DNA of 64,000 bases from Williamsia serinedens. GTDB lineage: Bacteria; Actinomycetota; Actinomycetes; Mycobacteriales; Mycobacteriaceae. The DNA lies in NCBI RefSeq assembly GCF_024171725.1, contig NZ_JAMTCG010000004.1:528137-592136 (forward strand). The letters run 5' to 3'. Under the pieces are notes generated by a model. It ran no database searches, was not told the origin of the DNA, and was given only the letters and a program-made list of their open reading frames with translations. Below are positions 17,016 to 25,422 of this stretch, piece after piece (within the stretch, counting starts at the first letter, position 1; each line of letters begins with the position of its first letter). Both the position numbers and the translations under genes were made by a program.

Positions 17016-17936
17016 CTAGGTGAGGTGGACGGCGGCGGAGGCCTGGACGAGCAGGGTGTCATCGGGGTCGCGCAGCTCGGCGGCGATCGAGACGACCCGG
17101 CGTCCTACGCGCACGAAGCGGGTCGCGATGGTCAGCTCGTCGACGTCGACAGGTGGCGAGCGGAAGAAGTCGACGGACAGGTCGGCGAGGCGGTACTCCT
17201 GACCCGCTCCGGTCCGCGACTGGCCGGCCCACGAACAGGCCTGTGCCACTGCAGCGGCGACCACTCCCCCGTGCATCGACCCCAGCGCGTTGGCCATCCA
17301 GGGCTCGGGCCGGAACCGTGCGCCACCCGATGTCGGCGTGACGCCGAGCAGGTCGGCGATCGGACCGGCACCCATCCTGCCGTTAACGATGGCCGCGACG
17401 ATCTGTTCGCCGGTCAGCACGGGATCGATGGCCGGGGGTGCCGGGGCGTCGGACGGGAGCGATGCCGGCACGGGCCAGCCGCGCGCGGCGCCGGACGCGC
17501 CGGTGAGCCGGTCGAGCAGTGCGGCGTCGAACACCCGTCCCGTACGCGCGCTGCGCGCGAGGACGGTGGCGACGAGATCCCCGCCGGCGGTCACATCGAT
17601 GGTGGTCAGCCCGAAGGCGCCCGCGTCGTGCCGCAACGTCGCGACCGCGGTGAGAACACCGTCCGGTGCGACCTCCACACCGGTGGTGGCGAACGCGAGA
17701 CTCGCCTGCACCACCCCCTGATCCGACGGCGTCTGGGCGACGAAGGGCGCGCCGGCGGCGGAGTCGACGAGGACGGCCCAGGAGGCGATGTCGATGCGTC
17801 CGCGGTGGTCGGCGAGAGCCCCGCCGAGGCGCTGACGCATCCGGGTCGCCGGCGCCGTGGGTGGTTCGCCGCCGACACCGAAGACGGTGAGGGGGTCGTC
17901 GCCAATCGTCTGCGCGGCGGAATCGGCTCGGGTCAT
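17016..17936 (-). CDS. Double-hotdog acyl-CoA thioesterase-like protein (PaaI type)
   Basis: A 306-residue protein with two hotdog halves. The second carries the active helix pattern ANALGSMHGGVVAAAVAQAC (about residues 208-227), as in PaaI/TesB thioesterases; the first (residues 40-150) is more divergent. It likely hydrolyses acyl-CoA esters in the cytosol. ATG 17936 begins the conserved part. It is separated from the Atu-type operon by the 21-bp repeats, so it is probably a separate unit. Confidence 0.75.
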   Translation of the reverse strand: MTRADSAAQTIGDDPLTVFGVGGEPPTAPATRMRQRLGGALADHRGRIDIASWAVLVDSAAGAPFVAQTPSDQGVVQASLAFATTGVEVAPDGVLTAVATLRHDAGAFGLTTIDVTAGGDLVATVLARSARTGRVFDAALLDRLTGASGAARGWPVPASLPSDAPAPPAIDPVLTGEQIVAAIVNGRMGAGPIADLLGVTPTSGGARFRPEPWMANALGSMHGGVVAAAVAQACSWAGQSRTGAGQEYRLADLSVDFFRSPPVDVDELTIATRFVRVGRRVVSIAAELRDPDDTLLVQASAAVHLT

Positions 17937-17988
17937 GTCAGGATGCTTACCAGCAGCAAAGACGCAGTCCCGACGCGAGGAGGTGTGA

Positions 17989-18339
17989 ATGAGTCGGACA
18001 CCACACCCCGACGTCGTGTCGCTCCTGCGCGCCGACGGCATGGCGTCGGCGCTCCTCGTGACCCTCTCGTGGTGGTCGGCGATCCTGCTCGCGAGCCACG
18101 TGTCTCCATCTGCGGTGCTCGTGACCGTCGCGGTCGCCGCCGGGGTGACCGCGCTCGGCCACTCGCCGACGCGGGCCGCGATGGCGGTGCGTTTCCGCGT
18201 CCTCGTCTATCGCCCCGCCCCGACGCCACCGCGCCCGCGCCCTGTCGGCACCGCCCCACCTCCGCCTGCCATCGCACTCCGCGCCGTCGAGACCGTCCGC
18301 CGCACCCGCGCCCCGGGTGCCGCCCCCGCGACGGTCTGA
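17989..18339 (+). CDS. Small membrane protein of unknown function
   Basis: A 116-residue protein with two predicted membrane helices (residues 18-36 SALLVTLSWWSAILLAS and 42-58) and a proline/arginine-rich cytoplasmic tail. A strong ribosome site, GAGGAGG at 17977-17983, precedes ATG 17989, which supports a real gene. It lies upstream of an ABC ATPase and a permease, so it may be an accessory part of that system. Its family was not recognised. Confidence 0.65.
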   Translation: MSRTPHPDVVSLLRADGMASALLVTLSWWSAILLASHVSPSAVLVTVAVAAGVTALGHSPTRAAMAVRFRVLVYRPAPTPPRPRPVGTAPPPPAIALRAVETVRRTRAPGAAPATV

Positions 18340-18418
18340 ACTTCTCGGCGAGGCCGTCGCACCCCGCGCCCTCGCCCACCCCGACGGCGTTCGCCGTCGT
18401 CTCCTCCGGAGTGCACCC

Positions 18419-19030
18419 ATGTTGTCCCTCGACCATGTCGATCTCGCGATCGACGACCTGTCCCTCGTCTCCGACCTCACCCTGACCACCGAGCCCGGGA
18501 CCGTCCTGGCGGTGACCGGCCCCAACGGCAGCGGCAAATCGACCTTGCTGCGATGCATTGCAGGCCTGCGACCCGTCGACGGCGGCACCATCAGCGTCAG
18601 CGGCATCACCGCCGACGAGACCGACCCTCACTTCCGCGGACTCGTCGCCGCCCATCTCGGCGACGACGCCGTGTTCCCCGAGCTGACCGTGGCTGAGCAC
18701 CTCGAACTGCTCTGCGCGACGCGGGGACTCGCGGCCCACATCGGCGACGACCTGCTGGTCACCGCCGGGATCGACCACCTCGCCGACCGTTTCCCTCACG
18801 CGCTCTCCACAGGCCAGCGGGCACGGTTCGATCTCTGCGCGACGATGCTGCCCGGAACGGCGCTCGTCGTGCTCGACGAGCCCGAAACCGGACTCGACCA
18901 CGACGGGTGCGCGTGGGTCGCCCGCCTCGTCGGCGCCGCGTGCGACGCCGGATCGGTCGTCGTCGTCGCCACCCACCGCCCCGAGATGTTCACCGACCTC
19001 GCACCGGTCACCCTGGAGATGGGTCGATGA
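18419..19030 (+). CDS. ABC transporter ATP-binding protein
   Basis: A 203-residue nucleotide-binding domain: Walker A GPNGSGKST (about residues 33-41), a degenerate signature LSTGQRARFD, Walker B ALVVLDEPETGLD, and a switch histidine in VVVATHRPEMF. It powers a membrane partner, almost certainly the next gene. GGAG at 18408-18411 supports ATG 18419. The stop UGA is followed by C, and the same frame stays open into the permease. Confidence 0.9.
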   Translation: MLSLDHVDLAIDDLSLVSDLTLTTEPGTVLAVTGPNGSGKSTLLRCIAGLRPVDGGTISVSGITADETDPHFRGLVAAHLGDDAVFPELTVAEHLELLCATRGLAAHIGDDLLVTAGIDHLADRFPHALSTGQRARFDLCATMLPGTALVVLDEPETGLDHDGCAWVARLVGAACDAGSVVVVATHRPEMFTDLAPVTLEMGR

Positions 19031-20185
19031 CGCGCGGCGACGCGCCCGGCGTGGCCCTCGACCGTCGTCGGCGCCGGTCTCCTGTGGAACCTGCTCGGAC
19101 CGAACGTCCTCGGCGGGATCGTCGTCGTATCCGGCGGACTCGTCGGGGCCTGCGTATGGGCGGTGGCGATCACCGTCGGCGTCGTGGGGGTCCCGGCGTG
19201 GTGGTGGGGCGCCGTGCGGGTGACCAGGCCACGGATGCGGTGGGCGCTGGCGGGTCCGACCGATCGTGGGCCCGCGCTGGGCCGATCTCTGCGTCGCACC
19301 CTCGGCGTCGTCGTCGCGTGCGGTGCTGCGGCCGGGTTTGCGGTCGGGGCCCTGACACGCTCGTCGACGCCATTCGTCGACGTGGGCACCGAAACCGCAT
19401 CCGGTGCTGTCGCAGCCGCTCTCGTCGTCGCGATCGCCTGTGCCGCGCAGATGCGCCGCAGTGCCCGCGCCTCGACCACCGCGCGGGCGGTCCATCCGAT
19501 CGCCCGGTGGCATCGCGACGTCGTGGCGCCCGCCGACGGCCTCGCTGCGACGTCCCGGCTGTTGCTGCTGACAGCCGACACCGAATTCGTCGACCATGCC
19601 CGGCGGGTGCGATGGTGCGCAGGTCGTTCCGCGGCACCGCGTCGTTCGGTCGCGGCCGCGTCGCCGGTGGCCACGATGCTCCGGGCAGACGTCGTCCGTC
19701 TGCGACGCCGGCCTGGGGATCTCGGTGTCTGGACAGCCGTCGTCGCGGTCACGATCGCGGTGGGCCTGACTACGACGATGCACTCGGTGGCACCGGCGAT
19801 CGCGGCGCTGCTCGCCTACCGTGCCGGCAGTGCGGTCGCGTCCGGCCTGCGCACCCTCACGACGACACCGGCACTCCGCCGTGCCCTGCGAGCGACCGCC
19901 ACCCAGATCCTGCTCGCGCACGGTGCCATCCCGGCTGTCGCGGTGGTCGGGTGGGCGTGTGTCGGGATCACCACCATCGGCGGGGTCACCCCGGTCGGGT
20001 GGTGCCTCATCGTGATCGGTGCGATCGCCGCGACGGCCCGTCGGGCGACCCGCCCGGAAACGCCCTGGGACGCACCCGTCTACATCACGGGGCAGGGCGG
20101 TGTGGCGCAACCACTTCTGCTGCTGGCACTTCTCCGGGGCCACATCGCGACAGCGGTCGTCGCGGCACTCGCGTGCGTGGTCTGA
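19027..20185 (+). CDS. ABC-type membrane permease with apparent 5' frameshift
   Basis: A hydrophobic protein with several membrane helices, paired with the ABC ATPase. An ATG at 19027 overlaps the ATPase stop (ATGA), but its frame (MTRGDAP...) soon turns arginine-rich. The membrane-coding frame (AWPSTVVGAGLLWNLLGPNV) is one base out and has no ATG/GTG/TTG until 19163. One C fewer in the CCC at 19045-19047 would join the two into a normal protein. Either the gene is frameshifted (mutation or sequence error), it uses +1 slippage, or it starts late. Codon bias after 19050 is typical of the genome. Confidence 0.65.
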
Positions 20186-20200
20186 ACCCGAGCTCGGCTC

Positions 20201-21289
20201 TCAGCGCTGGAACCGTCCGGCGAAGGCCCGCAGCGGGAGGTCGGCACTGGTGATGATCCCGGGGCGGGCCTCGTGCACCGATCGGATCGAGTTGATCGCC
20301 GGCAGGCCGGTGACGGTCATGCCGATCGACGCGAAATCGCTCGGGTCGTCGAGCCGCACACCGGGCTTGGGGAAGATCATGTGCTTGCTGTAGATGTTCG
20401 GGTCGCCCTTGATGTGGGTGATGTAGCAGCCCTTGATGTCCCACGCCGGATCGGTGTGCGGTGTCATCTGCCACTCGAGGTGGGTCTCGACGCGCGGGAT
20501 CCCGTCGACGATGCCCTGATACTTGATGTAGTTGGCGCCGAGTGAGCCCTTCGGCATGAAGTACCACCCGAGGTCGACGTCCTTCGTGCAGGCGCCGAGC
20601 TCGTAGGAGAACTTCACCTCGTCGAGCGGGAGATCGAAGGCGTCGGCCATGAGCCGCACGCTGTCCTCGAACACGGCGGTGTACTTGTACAGCGAGTCGG
20701 GGATGGTCGGGTCGTCGATCGGTCGGCCGTAGCCGACTTCCTTCCACGTCTCGACCGAGTGGTGGCAGGAGACGTCGACCGATTCGGTGACGGTGATGTT
20801 CTCGATCTCGGCGACGTCGGCGGTGTGGACGATGCCGAGGATCTGCGCGAGACCGGGGTTCATCCCGGTGCCGTAAAAGGTGGATCCGCCCTTCTGGCAG
20901 GCCTCCTCGAGCACCTGGGTGATCGGCCTGCCCGACGCGTGGCTGTGGTTGGCGTTGCGGTGGTGCCCGGTGATGAAGTCGGCGGTGGTGACGATGTCGA
21001 TTCCCGCCTCGAGGACCGGCACATAAAGGTCCTCGTCCGGGAAGACGCCGTGGAACGTCACGACATCCGGCTCAGCGGCGATGATCTCGTCGATGCTGCC
21101 CGTGGCGATGACCCCGTTCGGCTCGAGGCCGGCGAGCACGCCGGCGTCCTGACCGATCTTCTCCGGCGAGTAGCAGTGCACGCCGACCAGCTCGAGGTCG
21201 CGGTGGGTGGCGATCCGCTTGATCATCTCGGAGCCGACGTTGCCCGTGGCGACCTGGAACACACGGATCGGGGTCGATGTGGTTGTCAT
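20201..21289 (-). CDS. DapB-like NAD(P)-dependent oxidoreductase
   Basis: A 362-residue protein with an N-terminal Rossmann fold (RVFQVATGNVGSEMIKRIA, residues 9-27) like dihydrodipicolinate reductase and diaminopentanoate dehydrogenase. The C-terminal half carries HTDPAWDIKGCYITHIKGDP. Actinobacteria hold many such genes beside oxygenases, where a redox role on a ketone, amine or aldehyde is likely. It follows the Rieske oxygenase after 14 nt, so both form an operon. GAGAGG supports ATG 21289. Confidence 0.75.
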   Translation of the reverse strand: MTTTSTPIRVFQVATGNVGSEMIKRIATHRDLELVGVHCYSPEKIGQDAGVLAGLEPNGVIATGSIDEIIAAEPDVVTFHGVFPDEDLYVPVLEAGIDIVTTADFITGHHRNANHSHASGRPITQVLEEACQKGGSTFYGTGMNPGLAQILGIVHTADVAEIENITVTESVDVSCHHSVETWKEVGYGRPIDDPTIPDSLYKYTAVFEDSVRLMADAFDLPLDEVKFSYELGACTKDVDLGWYFMPKGSLGANYIKYQGIVDGIPRVETHLEWQMTPHTDPAWDIKGCYITHIKGDPNIYSKHMIFPKPGVRLDDPSDFASIGMTVTGLPAINSIRSVHEARPGIITSADLPLRAFAGRFQR

Positions 21290-21303
21290 GGTGAGCCTCT
21301 CGG

Positions 21304-22323
21304 TCAGCGGGTGGTGTGGGCCCGCGCGGCGGCGACGGGGTCGAAGTCGTCGGGATAGAACTGCGTCGCCCAGCGTCGGATGGCGGTGAAGCCGGCGAAC
21401 TCCTTCGGGGACAGAGCCGGCGGGTCGGAGTAGCGCTGGTGCTTCCAGATGTGGACGTCGTTGCTGAACTGTTCGATGACACCCGCGGCGTGCCGGAGCG
21501 CCCGACTGGTGGGTTCCGGGCTGTCGTCACCGGGCTTGCGGCCGATCCAGGTGGTGAACCGCACGTCGGACGTGGTCGCGTCGACCGGGGTGACCGCGGT
21601 GAGAGTCCTGTTGTCGATCATCCCCCAGCTCTTGGTGCACGCGACGCCGATCCCCGAGTTGATCGCCTGGACACCGCTGTTGATCTCGTCGGCGGGCACA
21701 TCGTCGAAAGCGACGGTGAAGTCCACGTAGGACACCGGTGCGTCGAAGTCGTGTCGGGTGAACTCCGGGACCAGCGGGGTGTCGTGCACGTACTTGAAAT
21801 GCGCGAAATCGACCCCGTTCTCCATCACGTATTGCGGATGGATCTCGACGCCGGGCTCGTACAGCGTGCTGTGGCCGTACGCGGGGTAGTAGTCGGCCTC
21901 GCTCTTCCCGTCGTCGAACCCGGTGAGCGCCGCGGCGACGCCGAAGTAGGGATCCCGGCGCTGCTCGTCGTACCAGATGAAGATCGACTCGCTGTGTTCC
22001 TCGACCGGATAGGTGCGGATCCTCCGACCCTTGTTCGGACGCTTCTCGTAGGGCACACAGACGTTGCGGCCCTCGGAGTTCCACTCCCATCCGTGGAACG
22101 GGCACCGGATGATCTCCCCGTCCACCGTGCCGCCGAATCCGAGGTGGGCGCCGAGATGTTCGCAGTAGGCGTCCATGACGGTGGCCTGGCCGGCGGCCGA
22201 TCGCCAGGCGATCATCTCGGTGTCGAAGTAGTGCATTCGATGCACGGCGCCGACAGCGATCTCGGCCGACCACGCGACCTGGAACCAGCCGGTCGGCTTC
22301 ATCGGCAGGGGCGTCTTCGCCAT
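21304..22323 (-). CDS. Rieske non-heme iron oxygenase, KshA-like
   Basis: A 339-residue oxygenase alpha subunit. The Rieske [2Fe-2S] ligands are CEHLGAH near residue 53 and CPFHGW near 74. The mononuclear iron site is GVDFAHFKYVHDTP with two histidines, completed by a later acidic residue. Overall layout resembles 3-ketosteroid 9-alpha-hydroxylase oxygenases and relatives. A reductase partner is not adjacent. The start ATG 22323 precedes conserved TGWFQVAW; upstream in-frame residues belong to the promoter region. Confidence 0.85.
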   Translation of the reverse strand: MAKTPLPMKPTGWFQVAWSAEIAVGAVHRMHYFDTEMIAWRSAAGQATVMDAYCEHLGAHLGFGGTVDGEIIRCPFHGWEWNSEGRNVCVPYEKRPNKGRRIRTYPVEEHSESIFIWYDEQRRDPYFGVAAALTGFDDGKSEADYYPAYGHSTLYEPGVEIHPQYVMENGVDFAHFKYVHDTPLVPEFTRHDFDAPVSYVDFTVAFDDVPADEINSGVQAINSGIGVACTKSWGMIDNRTLTAVTPVDATTSDVRFTTWIGRKPGDDSPEPTSRALRHAAGVIEQFSNDVHIWKHQRYSDPPALSPKEFAGFTAIRRWATQFYPDDFDPVAAARAHTTR

Positions 22324-22383
22324 CGGTGTCCTTCCGCTCACGTGCGTGCGACGACCTCGACCATAGAAGGGTCTGTGAAAAAA

Positions 22384-22399
22384 AAGACAGAGGTGTCTT
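22384..22399. promoter_or_regulatory. Inverted repeat AAGACA-N4-TGTCTT in divergent promoter
   Basis: Perfect 6-bp arms with a 4-bp spacer lie between the Rieske oxygenase and the TetR gene, 18 nt before the TetR -10 box. It is a likely TetR operator controlling both directions. Confidence 0.6.
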
Positions 22400-22416
22400 C
22401 GAAACACCGTGACCAG

Positions 22417-22422
22417 TAGTCT
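22417..22422 (+). promoter_or_regulatory. Leaderless -10 element (TAGTCT) for TetR gene
   Basis: TAGTCT is followed by 6 nt and the ATG at 22429, with no ribosome site between. This is the leaderless arrangement seen at several other genes of the window. Confidence 0.55.
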
Positions 22423-22428
22423 TCGGGC

Positions 22429-23055
22429 ATGGTCGAGACGGGCGTGGCGGAACGCCGCGCGAACAAGCGCGGCCAGGCGACGCGTGAATCCATGCTCGAC
22501 GCGGCGCTGCACGCTCTGGCCACCGGCGACCCTGCGTCGGTGTCGGGCAACCGGATCGCCAAGGACGCCGGAGCGACGTGGGGCGCGATCAAATACCAGT
22601 TCGGGGACATCGACGGCCTGTGGGCAGCGGTCCTGCGGTACACCGCCGAGCGCCGCGGTGACCTCCCCGCCAGGACAGCCCCGGGCGCGACCCTGCACGA
22701 GCGCGTGGCGACGATCGTCGACAACCTGTACGACGGCCTGTCCGGCACCGACTCCCGCGCCATCGAGACACTGCGCGCGGCGATGCCCCGTGACCGCGAC
22801 GAGTTCGAGCGCCTGTTCCCGCTCACCGCAGCCGAATTCGCGTCCTGGCGCGAGGCGTGGCTCGACACGTGTCGCCGCGCCTTCGCCGGACTCGGCGTCG
22901 ACCCCGACCGCCTGGCCGAGGTGGCCGCCTTCATCCCGGGCGCCATGCGGGGCATCGTCTCCGAGCGGCAGCTGGGGTCCTACAGCGACCTCGACCTCGC
23001 GCGCACCGGACTCACGAACGCCATCGTGGCCTACCTCGACCCAGGAACGGCCTGA
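22429..23055 (+). CDS. TetR-family regulator, divergent from Rieske oxygenase
   Basis: A 208-residue TetR protein. Helix-turn-helix: RESMLDAALHALATGDPASV, then RIAKDAGATWGAIKYQFGDIDGL. The rest is a helical ligand domain. It is divergent from the Rieske/DapB-like operon with an inverted repeat between, so it probably represses that operon and itself. The ATG at 22429 agrees with the leaderless promoter. It converges on another TetR gene 34 nt away. Confidence 0.88.
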   Translation: MVETGVAERRANKRGQATRESMLDAALHALATGDPASVSGNRIAKDAGATWGAIKYQFGDIDGLWAAVLRYTAERRGDLPARTAPGATLHERVATIVDNLYDGLSGTDSRAIETLRAAMPRDRDEFERLFPLTAAEFASWREAWLDTCRRAFAGLGVDPDRLAEVAAFIPGAMRGIVSERQLGSYSDLDLARTGLTNAIVAYLDPGTA

Positions 23056-23067
23056 CAGAGTCCGGTG

Positions 23068-23082
23068 TCGACGGGCCGTCGA
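23068..23082. terminator. Short hairpin between convergent TetR genes
   Basis: TCGACGG and CCGTCGA flank a single G in the 34-nt gap between two convergent genes. It could act as a weak bidirectional terminator; no T-tract follows. Confidence 0.3.
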
Positions 23083-23089
23083 AGCCTGA

Positions 23090-23638
23090 TCACCCCTCGC
23101 CGATCACACCGGCCACCAACGCCCGCACGGCCGTGGCCTCGTGGTCGGGGGGCAACGGCCACAGGGCGAGGGCGAGGAACCCGCGGATCAGCCACTGGGC
23201 CGAGACGACGTCTCCGGACTCGAGACCCATCAACTCGATCGCGATGCCGATGATCGTCGCTGACGCCACCGCAGCCGGCACCGCGCTCTGCAGCCGCCGC
23301 GACGTCAGGAGTTGACGAGTCAGCGTGTCGGCGCGTATCTCCCGCAGCGCCGCGGCGATCGCGACGACCCCGCGTTCCCGGCCTGACAGCCCCGCGATGC
23401 GCTCGGCGACCGCGGTGGTGACGGTCGCGGATGAGATCGTCAGCACGGCCTCGATGATCGCGTCCTTCCCGCCGACGTGCCGATAGACCGTCGCACGGGA
23501 GCAATGGGCGCGACGCGCCAACTCGTTGATGTCGAACCGGTCCACACCGTTCTGCCGGATCATCGCCGCGGCTTCGCCCAGGAGACGCTCGCGGGCGCGA
23601 TCCGCTCGATCGTCGTCCACCAGCCAGTCGCGAGTCAC
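23090..23638 (-). CDS. TetR-family regulator, divergent from P450
   Basis: A 182-residue TetR protein with helix-turn-helix RFDINELARRAHCSRATVYRHVGGKDAIIE and a helical C-terminal domain. GTG 23638 starts the conserved part; the longer open frame upstream reads through the P450 start on the other strand. It is divergent from the cytochrome P450 at 23736, a classic repressor/target layout. Confidence 0.85.
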   Translation of the reverse strand: MTRDWLVDDDRADRARERLLGEAAAMIRQNGVDRFDINELARRAHCSRATVYRHVGGKDAIIEAVLTISSATVTTAVAERIAGLSGRERGVVAIAAALREIRADTLTRQLLTSRRLQSAVPAAVASATIIGIAIELMGLESGDVVSAQWLIRGFLALALWPLPPDHEATAVRALVAGVIGEG

Positions 23639-23640
23639 GA

Positions 23641-23653
23641 TCTCATGGTGAGA
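23641..23653. promoter_or_regulatory. Inverted repeat TCTCA-TGG-TGAGA at TetR start
   Basis: Perfect 5-bp arms around TGG sit immediately upstream of the TetR GTG and 83 nt before the P450 start. It is a candidate autoregulatory operator, although short. Confidence 0.4.
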
Positions 23654-23735
23654 CAGATACTCGGGATGTCGCAAGGAGGGGGGCCGGTCAGCGCGGCGCG
23701 ACGAGACGCGCGACGCACCGACCCCGCACAGTGCG

Positions 23736-24980
23736 ATGTCGACATCGCCGACACCGTTGCGCTCGGGGCTGTACGGCATCCACGCTGGTGACGTGTTCGA
23801 TCTCGATGATCCCTACCCCGGTCTGCGGCGGCTGACGCAGACCGAGCCCGTGAGCCGCATCGGTGACTCGTCGTTCTTCACCGTCACCGGCTGGGACCTC
23901 ATCGCCGAGGCCGTCGCCCGCACCGACGACTTCTCGTCGAATCTCACGGCGACCATGGTCTGGAAGGAGGACGGGACGGTCGAGGAGTACCCGATCGCCG
24001 AACTCGGCTCGCCGATCCACGTCCTGGCCACCGCCGACGACCCCGAGCACAAGGCCCACCGTGCGGTGGTCATGCCGTCGCTCGTGGCCAAGCGTGTCCG
24101 TGCCCTCGAACCGTTCATCGACCACACCCTCGAACGACTGTGGACCGACGGTGTCGACGGGAACCGACTCGACTGGATGACCGACGTCGCACAGCGTCTT
24201 CCTATGGCGGTGGTGGCCGAACTCCTCGGGTTCCCCACCTACGACATCGACGACCTCGTCCGGTGGTCGTTCGCCGCGACCATCCTGCTCGACGGCGTCG
24301 TCACCGCCGCCGAACTCGAGACCGCGACCGACGCGGTCGGCGAGCTGAGCGTGTACCTCTCCCAGGCGTTCGACGGCGCGATGGCGAACCCGGGCGAGAA
24401 CGTCCTGGGCGATCTCGCCCGTCTCGTCGTCGCCGGGACGCTCGACCACGGCACCGCTGTCATGATCAGCCTGCAGCTCGTCGCCGCCGGCGCGGAGTCG
24501 ACCGTCAGCCTCCTCGGGAGCGCCGTGTACCTCCTCGGCAGAAATCCCGATGTGGTCGAGACGATCCGCGACGACCGCGATCTCGTGCCGGTGTTCGTCG
24601 AGGAGGCGCTCCGTCTCGAGTCCCCGTTCCGTGGGCACTACCGCCACGTCGTGGCCGACACGACCCTCGGTGAGGTCGACCTGCCCGCCGGTTCGCATCT
24701 CTATCTCATGTGGGGCGCGGCGAACCGGGACCCCGCGACCTTCGACCAGCCCGACGACATCGACCTCGATCCGGCCGCACGACGTTCGCACATGGCGTTC
24801 GGGAAGGGCTTGCACCTGTGCGTGGGAGCAGCCCTGGCACGCCTCGAGGGACGGGTCGCGATCGACCATCTCCTCGACCGGACCCCGAACGGCTTCACCG
24901 TCGACACCGAGGACCCCGACTGGGAACGCAGCCTGCTCGTGCGTCGACTCCGTCATCTGCCGGTGCAGGTCGGTGCCTAG
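23736..24980 (+). CDS. Cytochrome P450
   Basis: A 414-residue soluble bacterial P450. The I-helix has AAGAESTV near residue 250 (acid-threonine pair replaced by Glu-Ser-Thr), the K-helix has EEALRLESP, and the heme loop AFGKGLHLCVGAAL puts the ligand cysteine at about residue 362. It hydroxylates an unknown lipophilic substrate using a ferredoxin and reductase not encoded next to it. It is coupled to a downstream NTF2-like gene and faces a divergent TetR. Confidence 0.93.
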   Translation: MSTSPTPLRSGLYGIHAGDVFDLDDPYPGLRRLTQTEPVSRIGDSSFFTVTGWDLIAEAVARTDDFSSNLTATMVWKEDGTVEEYPIAELGSPIHVLATADDPEHKAHRAVVMPSLVAKRVRALEPFIDHTLERLWTDGVDGNRLDWMTDVAQRLPMAVVAELLGFPTYDIDDLVRWSFAATILLDGVVTAAELETATDAVGELSVYLSQAFDGAMANPGENVLGDLARLVVAGTLDHGTAVMISLQLVAAGAESTVSLLGSAVYLLGRNPDVVETIRDDRDLVPVFVEEALRLESPFRGHYRHVVADTTLGEVDLPAGSHLYLMWGAANRDPATFDQPDDIDLDPAARRSHMAFGKGLHLCVGAALARLEGRVAIDHLLDRTPNGFTVDTEDPDWERSLLVRRLRHLPVQVGA

Positions 24981-25422
24981 AGTCCCGGCGTTCTCGGGCA
25001 TCACGTCTTTGCTGCACGACTACGCACGCCGCCTCGACGCGGGAGACTTCGGCGGCGTGGCGGACCTGCTCGCCCGAGCGGAGATCCTGGTGTCCGGCAC
25101 CGAGATCGGATCCGGGCGGGGCCTCGTCGAGGAGTTCCTGCGGAGCGCCGTGATCATCCACGCCGACGGGACCCCGCGGACCCGGCACGTCATCGCGCAG
25201 CCCGCGATCGACGTCGCGGACAGTTCTCGCGCCACGGTTCGGTCGCAGTACACCGTGCTGCAGGCGAGTCCTGTCGGGGCACACGTCGTCATGGTCGGGC
25301 ACCACCACGACGTGATGACGGTCGAGAACGGCGCCTGGCGCTTTGCGAGCCGCGACTACGGCCACATCACCTACGTCGGCGACACCTCCCGACATCTCCG
25401 CGCCCCGCAGAAGCCTCAGTGA
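24973..25422 (+). CDS. NTF2-like / SnoaL_4-type protein
   Basis: A 149-residue cystatin-like fold protein: N-terminal SLLHDYARRLDAGDFGGVADLL helix pair, strands around residues 60-110 (RHVIAQPAIDV), and C-terminal VENGAWRFASRDY. GTG 24973 overlaps the P450 stop, so the two are coupled and may act in sequence on one substrate. It ends 7 nt inside the convergent SDR gene. Confidence 0.72.
   Translation: MPRVPAFSGITSLLHDYARRLDAGDFGGVADLLARAEILVSGTEIGSGRGLVEEFLRSAVIIHADGTPRTRHVIAQPAIDVADSSRATVRSQYTVLQASPVGAHVVMVGHHHDVMTVENGAWRFASRDYGHITYVGDTSRHLRAPQKPQ

Noticed and set aside
16725..18485. Long ORF through locus B and the following gene (heptapeptide repeat protein)
   Set aside because: A 21-bp period leaves frames open by default, giving RPETPTR-type heptapeptides. 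It lies antisense to a well-supported thioesterase gene and shows no codon bias.
19163..20185. GTG 19163 as the real start of the permease
   Set aside because: It would cut off about 40 residues of clear membrane-protein sequence encoded just upstream in the same frame, and it has no ribosome site; kept only as an alternative.
20188..20197. CCGAGCTCGG palindrome between convergent genes as terminator
   Set aside because: Ten bases with no loop cannot form a stable hairpin; it is probably chance.
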